This document shows positions 46,786 to 56,893 of a stretch of DNA of 64,000 bases, one piece after another. The notes below the pieces were generated by a model. The model was not told the DNA's origin, ran no database searches, and saw nothing but the letters and a program-made list of their open reading frames with translations. Source of the DNA: Pseudomonas fluorescens (GTDB taxonomy: Bacteria > Pseudomonadota > Gammaproteobacteria > Pseudomonadales > Pseudomonadaceae). Within the stretch, counting starts at the first letter, position 1; the number at the start of each line of letters is the position of its first letter. The DNA lies in NCBI RefSeq assembly GCF_902498185.1, contig NZ_CABVIX010000001.1, positions 682,001 through 746,000 of the forward strand. Direction: 5' to 3'. Both the position numbers and the translations under genes were made by a program.

Positions 46786-47214
46786 TCAATCCTGCACTTT
46801 GTGGGCGGCATCATCTTGATTTTCCAGTTTTCGGGTTAAGCCTTGGAGAATCGGTGAGCCGTCCGGAGCGTGAAGAGGCGCGCTGATAGCCTTTATGTTC
46901 GGGTGGAGAAGCAGTCTTGACCACTCACTCTTTTGGTCTGGGAACAGATTGCCATGCAAGAGCGCGAGCTCCGAGAGATAAGCATGGGCGAAATACGGTT
47001 TTTTCTTGAACAGACGCTTGCACTGTTCCGAGCCCATATTGGTCGCCAGTCCTCCCTTTGAGTGAATGCTCTCCACGACGCGTATTGCAAAGGCGGCGCG
47101 GTTCTTTTCTGTGCCGAAACCTAGCCCATCGCTCCAGTGCAAATTGAGTAGTGCGAGATTGCCAACTTCATGAGCGATCGGGCAGCCTTCCTCGTAGTCG
47201 GCTTCCTTTATCAT
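46786..47214 (-). CDS. Hypothetical protein, start uncertain
   Basis: At least 142 residues (MIKEADYEEGCPIAHEVGN), with HWSDGLGFGTEKNRAAFAIRVVESI, KKKPYFAHAYLSELALLHGN and a polar tail. It is not recognised. The frame stays open upstream of the ATG (SERLSIVEASRIR precedes it) without a start codon before the TonB receptor region. The gene may therefore be 5'-truncated, or it may start at an unusual codon. Base composition looks lower in GC than the neighbours. Confidence 0.5.
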   Translation of the reverse strand: MIKEADYEEGCPIAHEVGNLALLNLHWSDGLGFGTEKNRAAFAIRVVESIHSKGGLATNMGSEQCKRLFKKKPYFAHAYLSELALLHGNLFPDQKSEWSRLLLHPNIKAISAPLHAPDGSPILQGLTRKLENQDDAAHKVQD

Positions 47215-47347
47215 TCGTATCCGCGAAGCCTCGACGATGCTTAGGCGCTCGCTCGCGCTTAATTCCTCGCGCCAGCCATTCGTTCCTATCCCTGAGCCAC
47301 TCCTGGCCGAAACGGATTTCTCTCAGAGAACAAGGAACGCCTCCGCA

Positions 47348-49573
47348 ATGCTTGCCCCTATCACCCGCTCCATGACCCTGACCCTGGGCCTGTGCGCTGG
47401 CACATTCGCCCCGCTGTCTCTGGCTGACACTACTGGCGAATCGACCTCTGAGGACGGCGTCCTGGAACTGGGCTCCACCGAAATCCTCGCCCAGGGCCTG
47501 GGCGCCACCACCGAGCACACCGGCGCCTACACCACCGGCAGTATGAGCACCGCAACGCGCTTGAACCTGTCGATCAAGGAAACGCCGCAGTCGGTCTCGG
47601 TGATCACTCGCCAGCAACTGGACGACTTCAAGCTGGGCTCCCTGTCGGAAGCCATGGCGCATGTGACGGGCATTACTGTGCAGCGCAACGATTCGGAGCG
47701 TCCGGCGTATTACTCGCGCGGGTATGCGATCAACAACTTCCAGATCGATGGGATGCTCAACACCTTCTCGGGCTTGAAATCGGACTCGGACCCGATCATC
47801 TACGACCGTATCGAAGTCGTGCGCGGCGCCACGGGGCTAACGACGGGAGCGGGGGATCCGTCCGGAACCATCTCGATGATGCGCAAGCGTCCGACCCATC
47901 AGCTGGCGGTGAGCTCAGGCATCAGTGGTGGCACCTACGACAACTACTACAGCTATGTGGACGTGGGCGGGCCGCTGGCGTTAGATGGACGTCTGCGTGG
48001 GCGCACGGTGCTGGCGTATCGCGACAACAAGTCCTACATGGACCATTATCAGTCCCAGCGCGAAGTGGCCTACGGAATCCTGGAAGCAGACCTGACAGAC
48101 AGCACGGTGCTCGCGGTAGGGTATGACTACCAGAACAAGCATGTGCAAGGTGCCTCGTGGGGCTCGGTGCCGTACTGGAACGCCGACGGCAGCAAGGCCA
48201 ACCTGCCGCGCTCGACCAACCTGGCGGCGCCCTGGTCCTCCTGGCCATTGAAGGACCAGACGGTGTTCGTCACCCTCGATCAGCGATTGGGCGACGACTG
48301 GCTGTTCAAGGCGGCCTACACCCATCGGCAGACTGATACCGATGGCAAGGTCTACTACGGCGGTAATGGCTTCCCGGACACGGATCGCAGTGGCATGACG
48401 GCCTGGAAGAGCCATATGGCCGGCGGGGAAAAGATGGGCGCCGTCGATTTCAACGTGGCAGGGCCGTACCAACTGTTCGGGCGCAGTCACGAGTTCATGA
48501 TGGGCTATGGCGAATCGGAACGGCGCAACGACTCGCCCTACATCATCGCGGGCGCTGTGCCCCCCGGCTATACAACCATTGCCGACTGGAAGAACATGAG
48601 CTCGACGCCCAAGTTCTCGGACACCGTGACCAGCCGGGACCTATCGCGTTCGAGTACCGAGCAGAAGGCCGGTTACATCGCTACCCGGCTGAACCTCACC
48701 GACAGCCTGCACCTGGTGATCGGCAGCCGTTATGGCAGCTGGGAGACCAGCAGCCGGTCGTGGAAGTACGACGCCGACCTCAACGTCACCGGCCAGACCT
48801 CCAGCAGCCAGATCCAGAATGACCAGTGGACGCCCTACGCCGGTGTGCTCTACGACCTGACCGAACAATTCACGGTATATGCCAGCTACACCGATATCTT
48901 CAACCCGCAGACAGCCAAGGACGTCAACGAGCAGTACATCGAGCCGGTGGTGGGAAAGGTGTACGAAATGGGCCTCAAGGGCAGCCTCTTCGATGATCGC
49001 GTCAACCTGAGCACGGCGGTGTATCGCAGCAAGCAGGACAACGTCGCCGAGATCGATGACTCGATCCCGATGGGCCCCAATGGCGAGCAGTACTACAAGT
49101 CTGGTGGCAAGGGCATTGTCGTCGAAGGCTTCGAAGCGGAGATCGCCGGTGAGGTGATGCCGGACTGGAACATGAGCCTGGGCTACAGCTACACCCATGC
49201 CGCGGATGCCGAGAAGAAACGCAAGAACACCGAGCAACCGCTCAACCTTGTGCGATTCTCCAGCACCTACAAGGTTACCCCGGTGCTCACGGTAGGCGGC
49301 ACCCTCGACTGGCAAAGCGCCAACTACCGCCTGGGTAATCGCCCGGCGCGTGATGCCAGCGGCGACCCCACCACCGTACGCGACAGCATTGGCCAGCGGG
49401 CGTTCTCGGTGGTCGGCCTGATGGCCAGGTATCAGTTCGACGAGCACCTGGCAGGGTCGGTGAACGTGAAGAACCTGTTCGATGAGCACTACTACAACAA
49501 TGTGGGGTTCTATAACGGGGTGTACAACGGTGAGCCGCGGACATTGATGGTGAGTCTGGATTGGAAGCTTTGA
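47348..49573 (+). CDS. TonB-dependent siderophore receptor
   Basis: 741 residues from ATG 47348. The signal peptide ends near PLSLADTTG. The plug domain is at about 70-190 (ETPQSVSVITRQQL, GYAINNFQIDGM, IIYDRIEVVRGATGL), and the beta-barrel ends with the aromatic terminus TLMVSLDWKL. It lacks the N-terminal STN signalling domain of FecA-type receptors, so it imports but does not signal. It is probably a ferric siderophore (hydroxamate-like) receptor. A Fur box was not recognised. A GGGCCC-GTTT-GGGCCC hairpin (from about 49590) follows the gene. Confidence 0.93.
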   Translation: MLAPITRSMTLTLGLCAGTFAPLSLADTTGESTSEDGVLELGSTEILAQGLGATTEHTGAYTTGSMSTATRLNLSIKETPQSVSVITRQQLDDFKLGSLSEAMAHVTGITVQRNDSERPAYYSRGYAINNFQIDGMLNTFSGLKSDSDPIIYDRIEVVRGATGLTTGAGDPSGTISMMRKRPTHQLAVSSGISGGTYDNYYSYVDVGGPLALDGRLRGRTVLAYRDNKSYMDHYQSQREVAYGILEADLTDSTVLAVGYDYQNKHVQGASWGSVPYWNADGSKANLPRSTNLAAPWSSWPLKDQTVFVTLDQRLGDDWLFKAAYTHRQTDTDGKVYYGGNGFPDTDRSGMTAWKSHMAGGEKMGAVDFNVAGPYQLFGRSHEFMMGYGESERRNDSPYIIAGAVPPGYTTIADWKNMSSTPKFSDTVTSRDLSRSSTEQKAGYIATRLNLTDSLHLVIGSRYGSWETSSRSWKYDADLNVTGQTSSSQIQNDQWTPYAGVLYDLTEQFTVYASYTDIFNPQTAKDVNEQYIEPVVGKVYEMGLKGSLFDDRVNLSTAVYRSKQDNVAEIDDSIPMGPNGEQYYKSGGKGIVVEGFEAEIAGEVMPDWNMSLGYSYTHAADAEKKRKNTEQPLNLVRFSSTYKVTPVLTVGGTLDWQSANYRLGNRPARDASGDPTTVRDSIGQRAFSVVGLMARYQFDEHLAGSVNVKNLFDEHYYNNVGFYNGVYNGEPRTLMVSLDWKL

Positions 49574-49724
49574 GCTGACTGGCTACCCGAGGGCCCGTTT
49601 GGGCCCGGTCGCGGTACGGGAGAGCTCCCGGAGCATCTTGTTACAGGTTTTGTAATAGTTTTGCGCTGTAAGAAAAACCTGCTTCGATTGTAGGATCTCA
49701 ATCCCAAACTGATATCAGGTAGAC

Positions 49725-49826
49725 ATGAGCACCTTCTCGGAGCCCCCCAGTAGCTGGCCGTCCCGGTCATCCTCTCCGCGTTCTTCTAACGCCCTGCGCA
49801 TGAGTACCCGCCCATGGAATGGCTAG
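49725..49826 (+). CDS. Possible leader ORF overlapping the TerC start
   Basis: An ATG at 49725 opens a 33-residue Ser/Pro/Arg-rich frame ([20 protein letters not shown]). It ends at 49826, inside the terC-like gene, whose ATG is 49814. Translation through it could couple or tune the downstream gene. An AGGT is 7 bases upstream. It may equally be non-functional. Confidence 0.3.
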   Translation: MSTFSEPPSSWPSRSSSPRSSNALRMSTRPWNG

Positions 49827-51385
49827 CCGACCCCACGGCCTGGCTGGGCCTTGCCACGCTGATCGTGCTCGAACTGGTACTGGGTATCGATAACCTGGTG
49901 TTCATCGCCATCCTCGCCGACAAGCTTCCACCGCACCAGCGCGACCGCGCGCGGGTGATCGGTCTGACGATGGCGATGGTCATGCGCCTGGGCCTGCTGG
50001 CCAGTATCTCGTGGATGGTTACGCTGACGGCGCCGCTGTTCGAGGTGTTCGACAAGAGCTTCTCGGGGCGTGACCTGATCATGCTGTTCGGTGGTGTGTT
50101 CCTGCTGTTCAAGGCCACCATGGAGCTGCACGAACGACTGGAAGGCCATGTGGTCCAGGCCACCGGCCCGGTGCGCCATTCGGCGTTCTGGCCGATCGTC
50201 GCGCAGATCGTCGTGCTCGATGCGGTGTTCTCGCTGGACGCGGTGATCACGGCCGTGGGCATGGTCGAGCACCTGTCGGTGATGATGATCGCGGTGGTCT
50301 TCTCGATGGGCATCATGATCGTCGCCAGCAAGCCGCTGACGCGCTTCGTCAACGCCCACCCGACGGTGATCATGCTGTGCCTGGGCTTCCTGATGATGAT
50401 CGGCTTCAGCCTGACCGCCGAAGGCCTGGGCTTCCACATCCCGAAAGGCTATCTGTACGCGGCGATCGGTTTCTCGATCCTGATCGAGCTGTTCAACCAG
50501 CTGGCCCGCGCCCGTCGCAAGCGTAGCGTGCAACAGCATCGGCCGCTGCGCGAACGTACCGCGTATGCCGTGCTGCGCCTGCTGGGTGGCCGGCGGGTCG
50601 AGGCCGACGAGGTGGGCGAGGAGATTGCCGACATGGTCGAGGGCAGCGAGGAACACGTGCTGTTCGACCGCCGTGAGCGGGTGATGATCAGCGGTGTGCT
50701 GAACCTGGCCGAGCGTCCGATCCGCACGGTGATGACGGTGCGGACCGACGTCGATGCCATCGAGCTCGACCAGAGTGCCGAAGACATCGCCCAGGCGCTG
50801 CTGAACTCGCCGTACTCACGCCTGCCACTGATTCGCGGCGGCCGGATCGACGAGCCGCTGGGGTTTGTGCACAAGAAGGAGCTGCTGCACGAGCTGCTGG
50901 CCGGCCACACGCCAGACCTCGAGAACATCGCCAAGGCACCGTTGAACCTGCTGGAGAGCTTCAGCATCCTCAACGCGCTGGAGCAGATGCGCGCTCAGTC
51001 GACGCACATCGCCTTTGTGGTCAACGAGTTTGGCGACTTCACCGGGCTGCTGACCATGACCGACATTCTCGAGTCGATCGCTGGTGAGCTGCCCGATGCC
51101 AGTGAGGTGGAAGGTCCTGGCATCGTCAAGGACGACGAGGGCTTCGTGGTCAGCGGTGCCCTCAACCTCAGCCAGGTGCAGGCACAGACTGGTTTCGCCG
51201 CCCGTGCCACCGACGACTACCAGACCCTCGCGGGCCTGGTGATGAGCCTGCTGGACCGCCTGCCGGTGGTCGGTGACCACCTGTCCTGGAACGGCTGGAA
51301 CATGATCGTGGTGGCGGTGGAGGAGCGGCGGGTGCGCCAGGTGCGCCTTACACCGCTCGCCGACGCTGGCGCAGCAGGTGCTTGA
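49814..51385 (+). CDS. TerC-family membrane protein with CBS pair and CorC/HlyC domain (YoaE-like)
   Basis: 523 residues. An N-terminal TerC domain of seven helices spans about 1-220 ([43 protein letters not shown]), with the conserved acidic GIDN and SLDAV metal sites. A CBS pair spans about 290-420 ([20 protein letters not shown]), and a CorC_HlyC domain forms the end. TerC proteins such as Alx handle manganese or other divalent metals, so metal efflux is the likely role. The start lacks a strong ribosome site. The 3' end overlaps the convergent rarD by 38 bp. Confidence 0.88.
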   Translation: MEWLADPTAWLGLATLIVLELVLGIDNLVFIAILADKLPPHQRDRARVIGLTMAMVMRLGLLASISWMVTLTAPLFEVFDKSFSGRDLIMLFGGVFLLFKATMELHERLEGHVVQATGPVRHSAFWPIVAQIVVLDAVFSLDAVITAVGMVEHLSVMMIAVVFSMGIMIVASKPLTRFVNAHPTVIMLCLGFLMMIGFSLTAEGLGFHIPKGYLYAAIGFSILIELFNQLARARRKRSVQQHRPLRERTAYAVLRLLGGRRVEADEVGEEIADMVEGSEEHVLFDRRERVMISGVLNLAERPIRTVMTVRTDVDAIELDQSAEDIAQALLNSPYSRLPLIRGGRIDEPLGFVHKKELLHELLAGHTPDLENIAKAPLNLLESFSILNALEQMRAQSTHIAFVVNEFGDFTGLLTMTDILESIAGELPDASEVEGPGIVKDDEGFVVSGALNLSQVQAQTGFAARATDDYQTLAGLVMSLLDRLPVVGDHLSWNGWNMIVVAVEERRVRQVRLTPLADAGAAGA

Positions 51386-52235
51386 ATCCTTCAAGGATCA
51401 GCACCAGCACAGCGGCCCAGATGGGCAGGTAGGTCAGCCACTGGTCGCGACTGATGGTCTCGCCCAGTAGCAGGGCCACGCCCACCAGCAGCACGGGTTC
51501 GACATAACTGAGCAGGCCGAACAGGCCGAACGGCAACAGGCGGCTGGCCAGCACGTAGCTGACCAGCGCCAGGGCGCTGATCACCCCAAGCAGCGGGATC
51601 AGCCCGTACAGCGCGGGGTGGCTGGCCATGTCAGCGGCGGACAGTGGGCCCTTGATGACGAAATAGAGGGCTGGCGGCAGCAACAGGAACATGTCGCTCC
51701 ATAGCCCGCCCAGGTTATCGTTACGGCATTTGCGCCGCAGCACGAAGTAGATCGGATACCCCGTGGCGACCACTACGGTCTCCCAGGCAAAGCTGCCATG
51801 CTGGTAGAACTCGTGCCCGACCCCGCACGTGGCACACAGCACCGCCACTTTCTGCAGGTAGGACAAGCGTTCGCCGTATACCAGCCTGGCTGTCAGGACC
51901 ATCGTCAGCGGCAGCAGGAAGTAGCCCAGCGACACTTCAAGGCTGCGCCCATGCAATGGCGCCCACAGGAACAGCCACAGCTGAACGCCGAGCAGCCACG
52001 ATGTGCCGATCATGCCCAGCAGCAGTACCGGGTTTTCCCGCACCCGGCGCAGCAGCTTGCCCACCAGTGGCCAGTCCTTGCTCAGCAGCATGAACACCGT
52101 CAGGCAGGGCAGGGTCAGCAAGGTACGCCAGCCAAAGATTTCCTCGCCGTCCAGTGGCGACAGCAGGGAGGTATAGAAGTACATCGCGGCGAACAGACAA
52201 GACGCCGTGACTGATGAAAGAATGCCTTTTGACAC
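51348..52235 (-). CDS. EamA-family transporter RarD-like
   Basis: About 295 residues from a GTG at 52235 with GAGG upstream. It has ten hydrophobic helices in two EamA repeats, opening [37 protein letters not shown] and ending [23 protein letters not shown]. The RarD branch (chloramphenicol-sensitivity protein) exports or imports small metabolites; the substrate is unknown. It is the inner-membrane product of a gene convergent with the TerC gene. Confidence 0.88.
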   Translation of the reverse strand: MSKGILSSVTASCLFAAMYFYTSLLSPLDGEEIFGWRTLLTLPCLTVFMLLSKDWPLVGKLLRRVRENPVLLLGMIGTSWLLGVQLWLFLWAPLHGRSLEVSLGYFLLPLTMVLTARLVYGERLSYLQKVAVLCATCGVGHEFYQHGSFAWETVVVATGYPIYFVLRRKCRNDNLGGLWSDMFLLLPPALYFVIKGPLSAADMASHPALYGLIPLLGVISALALVSYVLASRLLPFGLFGLLSYVEPVLLVGVALLLGETISRDQWLTYLPIWAAVLVLILEGFKHLLRQRRRAV

Positions 52236-52285
52236 GTATGCCTCGGTTGCAGGGATGGGGCGGGAGCGATCAACCGCGCATGATC

Positions 52286-53857
52286 TCAGGCACGCGCCCC
52301 CTGCGGCAACCTCGAACTGCCGGGCTGACCCGCCAGAGCCTTCAACAGCGCCTCGTAGGTCATTGGCCGGGCAAACAGGTAGCCCTGCTGGAAGTCCACG
52401 CCATGTCGCGCCAGGTAATCGCGTTGCACCAGGGTTTCCACCCCTTCGGCAACAATACCCAGCCCAAGCTTGGCCGAGAGCTCGATGATGCTGTCCAGAA
52501 TGTGCTGGGACAGGGCATCGCTGCCGATCATGGCGACGAAGCTCTGGTCGATCTTCAGGTAGTCGATCTTGAACTGGTGCAGGTAGCTGAGACTCGACTG
52601 GCCTGTGCCGAAGTCGTCCAGGGCGATCATCACGCCCAAGGCATGCAGTTTCTCGAACAGTTCGAGGGTGATGGGCGTCGCCTCGATCAGTTTGCGCTCG
52701 GTCAGCTCCAGGGTCAGGACCACGCGACCTGGCGGGAAGTGCTCGAGAAAGCTCTGGCAGTCGTCGAGCAGCTCCAGGTCGCGGCAATGGTCGGCGGTGA
52801 TGTTGATGCCGATGTGAAAGCCGTCGTCGAGCAAGGCGGCGTAGGGCGCGATCGCTTCGGCGGTGCGCAGCATCAGCGCGCGGGTCATGGCGACGATGTG
52901 GCCACTGTGCTCGGCATAGGGGATGAACAGGTCGGGGCGCACCAGGCCCTCGCGGGGATGCTGCCAGCGCATCAGCACCTCCACCCCGGACCAGCGGTAG
53001 TCGCCTTTGCGCACTACAGGTTGGAAGTAGGGCAGGAACTCGCCAGCTTCCAGTGCCCGCTGCAGCTCGGCCCGGGGCGACTGCGCCCGGCGGATCTGCC
53101 AACGGCAGGCCAGCCCGGCCAGCACCCCGAGCACCAGCAGCAGACCGAGCAGCGCCGGGTACTGGCTACGCATGAGTTCGCCCGGCCTGCCGGCCTGGAA
53201 GCCGCCGGCCACGGTAAACGGGTAGCGCGCCGACGCCAAGGCAATGGCCGCCGAGGCCGAGGAGGGCGCCGTGCCGACATGCACCTGGCCGTCCTTGTCC
53301 ATCCAGTGGGGCCCGACCTGCAGGCGCAGCTCGCTGGACGGACCGATCAGGCGCAGTGCAGTGAGCAAGTGGTCGCCGTGGACCGCGGCCAGTGCGCCGC
53401 GACCGTCCTGGCCTGCCCGGTAGACCAGCAATGCACTGCCGGGAGTGACCACGTTGCCCTGCATCAGCCACAGCAGGCCACCGGTGTAATCTGCAGTGTT
53501 GACCGCTTCGTCGTAGTCGCCGAACAGCGAGCTGCAATAGAGCCTGTCGTTGTTGAACAGGGCAGTGGAGCGCACAAAGGAGTTGCGTGTCACCTGCTCG
53601 CGCAGCGCCAGGGTGACGTCGCCGCAGGAGCGACCTGCCAAGGGCATCAGCGCAATCGCGGCGCCTGAGACATTGTCGAGGATGCGCTCGATCTGTGTGA
53701 CCACCTGCTGGGCGGTCACAAGACTGGCCTCCTGCAGGTCGCGTTCAGTTTGCCAGCGCGCTACGGCCAGGCCGCAGATCAGCGGGAGCACCCCCACGCA
53801 CCAGGGCAACAAGGAGCGCCAGCTCCAGCGCGATGGGCGTTTCACCGTGAGAGGCAT
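52286..53857 (-). CDS. Cyclic-di-GMP phosphodiesterase, CSS periplasmic sensor with EAL domain
   Basis: About 523 residues from ATG 53857. Two membrane helices bracket a periplasmic CSS domain with the paired cysteines GRSCGDV and LYCSS, which form a redox switch in this family. The cytoplasmic EAL domain (about 275-520) has EVLMRW at the EAL position, ITADHC, ELTERKL, DDFGTGQSS, KIDQSFV and EGVET. All metal and catalytic residues expected for an active phosphodiesterase are there. Reduction of the CSS pair is known to activate such enzymes. It would lower c-di-GMP in response to periplasmic redox state. Confidence 0.9.
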   Translation of the reverse strand: MPLTVKRPSRWSWRSLLPWCVGVLPLICGLAVARWQTERDLQEASLVTAQQVVTQIERILDNVSGAAIALMPLAGRSCGDVTLALREQVTRNSFVRSTALFNNDRLYCSSLFGDYDEAVNTADYTGGLLWLMQGNVVTPGSALLVYRAGQDGRGALAAVHGDHLLTALRLIGPSSELRLQVGPHWMDKDGQVHVGTAPSSASAAIALASARYPFTVAGGFQAGRPGELMRSQYPALLGLLLVLGVLAGLACRWQIRRAQSPRAELQRALEAGEFLPYFQPVVRKGDYRWSGVEVLMRWQHPREGLVRPDLFIPYAEHSGHIVAMTRALMLRTAEAIAPYAALLDDGFHIGINITADHCRDLELLDDCQSFLEHFPPGRVVLTLELTERKLIEATPITLELFEKLHALGVMIALDDFGTGQSSLSYLHQFKIDYLKIDQSFVAMIGSDALSQHILDSIIELSAKLGLGIVAEGVETLVQRDYLARHGVDFQQGYLFARPMTYEALLKALAGQPGSSRLPQGARA

Positions 53858-54162
53858 GCGGGCTAACCTTGTAGGAAGAATCTTGGCAAGAGGATAGCCG
53901 TTCGTCGCATGCAATGGGTGAACTACACTGCGACAAACTGGTTTACGCAATGTAGAATCGAGTTACGAATACAACAATAAGGTTCTCCAGTCCCTGGAGA
54001 AACCAACTGCCGAGACCGGGTCTTATGAAATGCCTTGGGTTCAAGCTTATCTACGGTGACTACCTTGCACGCAGCGTGCGGGGAATCCCCTGCGCCCCAC
54101 CTGTGTTCCGCATCGACAGCAAGCGTTGACCCTTTATTACCGCTTTTGATGAGGACACCTAC
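53858..54162. other. Intergenic region upstream of hpd with inverted repeats
   Basis: 305 bp without a gene. It holds CTCCAG-TCC-CTGGAG (53985-53999), extendable by an imperfect GGTT/AAACC, and GCACG-CAG-CGTGC followed by GGGGAATCCCC near 54070-54085. These could be regulatory or structural elements of the hpd leader or the CSS-EAL promoter. No named regulator site was recognised. GAGGA precedes the hpd ATG. Confidence 0.4.
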
Positions 54163-55239
54163 ATGGCTGATATCTACGAAAACCCGATGGGGCTGACCGG
54201 CTTCGAATTCATCGAGTTCGCCTCGCCGACTCCTGGCGTGCTCGAGCCGATTTTCCAGATCATGGGTTTCACCAAGGTCGCTACCCATCGTTCAAAGGAT
54301 GTGCACCTGTATCGCCAAGGGGCGATCAATCTCATCCTGAACAACGAACCCAAGAGCATTGCCTCCTACTTTGCCGCCGAGCATGGCCCGTCGGTCTGCG
54401 GCATGGCGTTTCGCGTGCGCAACGCCCATGAAGCCTATGCCCGTGCGCTGGAACTGGGTGCCCAGCCCGTCGAGATCGAAACCGGCCCGATGGAGCTGCG
54501 CCTGCCAGCAATCAAGGGCATCGGCGGTGCGCCGCTGTACCTGATCGACCGTTTCGAGGAAGGCAGCTCGATCTACGACATCGACTTCAACTACCTGGAA
54601 GGCGTCGAGCGTCATCCCCAGGGCGCCGGTCTCAAGATCATCGATCACCTGACGCACAACGTCTATCGCGGGCGCATGGCCTACTGGGCTGGCTTCTACG
54701 AGAAGCTGTTCAACTTCCGCGAGATCCGTTACTTCGATATCAAGGGCGAGTACACCGGCCTGACGTCCAAGGCCATGACCGCCCCCGATGGCATGATCCG
54801 CATCCCGCTGAACGAGGAATCGTCCAAGGGCGCCGGGCAGATCGAAGAATTCCTGATGCAGTTCAATGGCGAGGGCATCCAGCACGTGGCCTTTCTCACC
54901 GATGACCTGGTCGACACCTGGGATCGGCTCAAGGCACTGGGCATGCGCTTCATGACCGCACCTCCCGACACCTACTATGAAATGCTCGAAGGTCGCCTGC
55001 CCGGCCATGGGGAGCCGGTTGACCAGCTTCAGTCCCGCGGGATCCTGCTCGACGGCGCGGCTGACTCGGGCGACAAGCGGCTGCTGCTGCAGATTTTCTC
55101 GGAAACCCTGATGGGCCCGGTGTTCTTCGAGTTCATCCAGCGCAAGGGTGATGACGGCTTCGGCGAGGGCAACTTCAAAGCCTTGTTCGAATCGATCGAA
55201 CGCGACCAGGTGCGCCGCGGCGTCCTGAGCGTCGAGTAA
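54163..55239 (+). CDS. hpd: 4-hydroxyphenylpyruvate dioxygenase
   Basis: 358 residues. The Fe(II) ligands are H162 ([11 protein letters not shown]), H241 ([11 protein letters not shown]) and E323 ([11 protein letters not shown]), in the spacing of Pseudomonas HPPD. It converts 4-hydroxyphenylpyruvate and O2 to homogentisate in tyrosine catabolism. GAGGA lies before the ATG. The homogentisate genes are not in the window. Two CSS-domain genes flank it on the opposite strand. Confidence 0.96.
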   Translation: MADIYENPMGLTGFEFIEFASPTPGVLEPIFQIMGFTKVATHRSKDVHLYRQGAINLILNNEPKSIASYFAAEHGPSVCGMAFRVRNAHEAYARALELGAQPVEIETGPMELRLPAIKGIGGAPLYLIDRFEEGSSIYDIDFNYLEGVERHPQGAGLKIIDHLTHNVYRGRMAYWAGFYEKLFNFREIRYFDIKGEYTGLTSKAMTAPDGMIRIPLNEESSKGAGQIEEFLMQFNGEGIQHVAFLTDDLVDTWDRLKALGMRFMTAPPDTYYEMLEGRLPGHGEPVDQLQSRGILLDGAADSGDKRLLLQIFSETLMGPVFFEFIQRKGDDGFGEGNFKALFESIERDQVRRGVLSVE

Positions 55240-55252
55240 CTGGCGCCGCCGG

Positions 55253-56068
55253 TCAGTCCCGCGTATGTACACGCGGGGCTGTTCGGCGCCGTGGTCCTTG
55301 CCGGAACATGCCCCAGTAGCCGATTCCGCCTGTCAGGATACCGACCAGGATCAGTGACGGCAGCGTCATGATGATCCATTGCTTCATCTCGTTGCGGGAG
55401 TGCCCAAGCGGGTAGCCAGCCTGTACCGAATAACCGAACTGGTCCGAGATGGCCCTCGCCCGGTGCTCCCGCTGATCGGGGAGCAGAGCGTCGGCTTCGC
55501 TGTGTTGCGGCCAGAGGTAGTCCTGACCGAATTCGAGTCTTAGCAGGATGCCATTTTCGAAGCCTTCCAGTTCACCGACCAGCGTGCGGGCGTCTGCTTG
55601 TGCGATTACCCCGTTGGGTTGCTCACGCAGCCAGTAATTGAGGATCGGCGCGTCGGACACTTTGCTGTAGCCGTGTTCGAGCCACAGCCGGTGCTTTGAA
55701 AACCGCTTGGACTCGATGAGCTGGGACTGCTCGCCATCGACCGAATCGCAATACCGCTTGTTGCCACTGGTCAGTGCCAGCGCGCGCAGATTGGGAATAG
55801 CGGCCACGTGACTGCGCAGTTGCTGCGCCACCTCCAGACAGGACCGGCCGGCAAGGTGCACGTTACGGCTGCTGCTTTCGTGCAGCATGTCAATCACCTG
55901 ATCGACTCGGTGCACCGCTTCGATGGCGGCAAACCGCGAGAGCTCGTCCAGTTTCCTGTCGACTTGTATCAGCATGACCAGCATGCCGCAGAGCACCGGT
56001 GCCAGGCCGATCGCGATGAGCAACACAAGGTCCAGCAGACTGCGGCCTGCGCAACATTTGAAAGACAT
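55253..56068 (-). CDS. Orphan CSS-motif sensor protein without EAL domain
   Basis: 271 residues. A first membrane helix (LLDLVLLIAIGLAPVLCGMLVMLI) is followed by a periplasmic CSS domain with LAGRSCLEVAQQLRSHV and KRYCDSV. A second helix (WIIMTLPSLILVGILTGGIGYWG) and a short basic tail then end the protein. The cytoplasmic EAL domain present in the paralog at 52286 is missing. A stop close after the second helix suggests natural truncation or a dedicated regulatory subunit. It may titrate or form dimers with the CSS-EAL protein. Confidence 0.8.
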   Translation of the reverse strand: MSFKCCAGRSLLDLVLLIAIGLAPVLCGMLVMLIQVDRKLDELSRFAAIEAVHRVDQVIDMLHESSSRNVHLAGRSCLEVAQQLRSHVAAIPNLRALALTSGNKRYCDSVDGEQSQLIESKRFSKHRLWLEHGYSKVSDAPILNYWLREQPNGVIAQADARTLVGELEGFENGILLRLEFGQDYLWPQHSEADALLPDQREHRARAISDQFGYSVQAGYPLGHSRNEMKQWIIMTLPSLILVGILTGGIGYWGMFRQGPRRRTAPRVHTRD

Positions 56069-56182
56069 GGACTTTCCCCCGCCGGCATGAGCCCCAAGGC
56101 GCTGGCCTCGGGGACGAGAGGCTCAAGCTTAAGCGCAGGCCGTCGGCAATGGCTGTAGTCCGGGTAGACCTGTGTCCGGGAT

Positions 56183-56893
56183 TCAGGACGACGGCGCGTC
56201 AGTCCTGTCCTTGCTGTCGAGGGTTTGCAGGACCTTCTGTGCCACCAGCCGCGCGGAAGCCGGATTCTGGCCGGTAACCAACCGCCCATCGGCCACGGCA
56301 AATGGCGCCCAGGGCTCCTCGGCCTTGGCGTACAGTCCGCCGCGAGCAACCAGCTCGTTTTCCGTCAGGTAAGGCACAACCTTGTCCAGTTCGGCGAGCT
56401 TCTCCTCGATATTGGAAAAACCCGTCACCAGCCGATCTCTGACCAGCAGGCTGTGATCGCTGAGCTTGATGTTGAGCAGGCCCACCGCACCATGGCATAC
56501 CGCCGATATCACGCCGCCCTGTTCGAAAATTTGCCGTGCCAGCTCCTGCAGCGCGTGGTTGTCGGGGAAATCCCAGATCACCCCGTGCCCGCCGGTGTAG
56601 TAGATGGCGCAGTAGTCGGCAGCCTTGACCTTCCCGGGGCTCATCGTATCGCCCAGGCGGTCCATGAATGTCTTGTCGGCGTACCATTGCCAGTCGATAT
56701 CGGCCGCCAGTTGAAGACTGTGGGGGTCGACCGGCACGTAGCCTCCGTCCGGGCTGACGTAATCGACACCATGCCCCGCCTTTTCGACCTCATCGACGAA
56801 GTGTACCGCCTCGCCCAGCCACAGCCCCGTGGCACGCTTGATCGTCGGGTACTTGGCCGTGTTGGTCAGCACCACCAGGAATTTCTTGCTCAT
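56183..56893 (-). CDS. DJ-1/PfpI-family type 1 glutamine amidotransferase-like protein (Hsp31-like)
   Basis: 236 residues from ATG 56893 (MSKKFLVVLTNTAKY). The nucleophile elbow is ISAVCHGAVGLLNI with the catalytic Cys and His, and YTGGHGVIWDFPDN supplies the neighbouring GGHG motif. The size and the DWQWYADKTFMDRLGDT insertion resemble Hsp31/glyoxalase III-type members. Possible roles are glyoxal detoxification or chaperone/deglycase activity. It is divergent from the cytosine deaminase gene. Confidence 0.88.
   Translation of the reverse strand: MSKKFLVVLTNTAKYPTIKRATGLWLGEAVHFVDEVEKAGHGVDYVSPDGGYVPVDPHSLQLAADIDWQWYADKTFMDRLGDTMSPGKVKAADYCAIYYTGGHGVIWDFPDNHALQELARQIFEQGGVISAVCHGAVGLLNIKLSDHSLLVRDRLVTGFSNIEEKLAELDKVVPYLTENELVARGGLYAKAEEPWAPFAVADGRLVTGQNPASARLVAQKVLQTLDSKDRTDAPSS

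Noticed and set aside
47215..47347. Fur box before the TonB-dependent receptor
   Set aside because: No GATAATGATAATCATTATC-like sequence is present in the short upstream region.
49574..49813. yybP-ykoY (Mn-sensing) riboswitch before the TerC gene
   Set aside because: The conserved GGGGAGUAG-type core could not be recognised by eye; only unrelated hairpins (GGGCCC-GTTT-GGGCCC and GGGAG-AG-CTCCC) are seen. A covariance search would decide.
53937..53970. PhhR/TyrR-type box (TGTAAA-N6-TTTACA) upstream of hpd
   Set aside because: Only a loose GTTTAC...GTAGAA similarity exists; spacing and half-sites do not match well enough to annotate.
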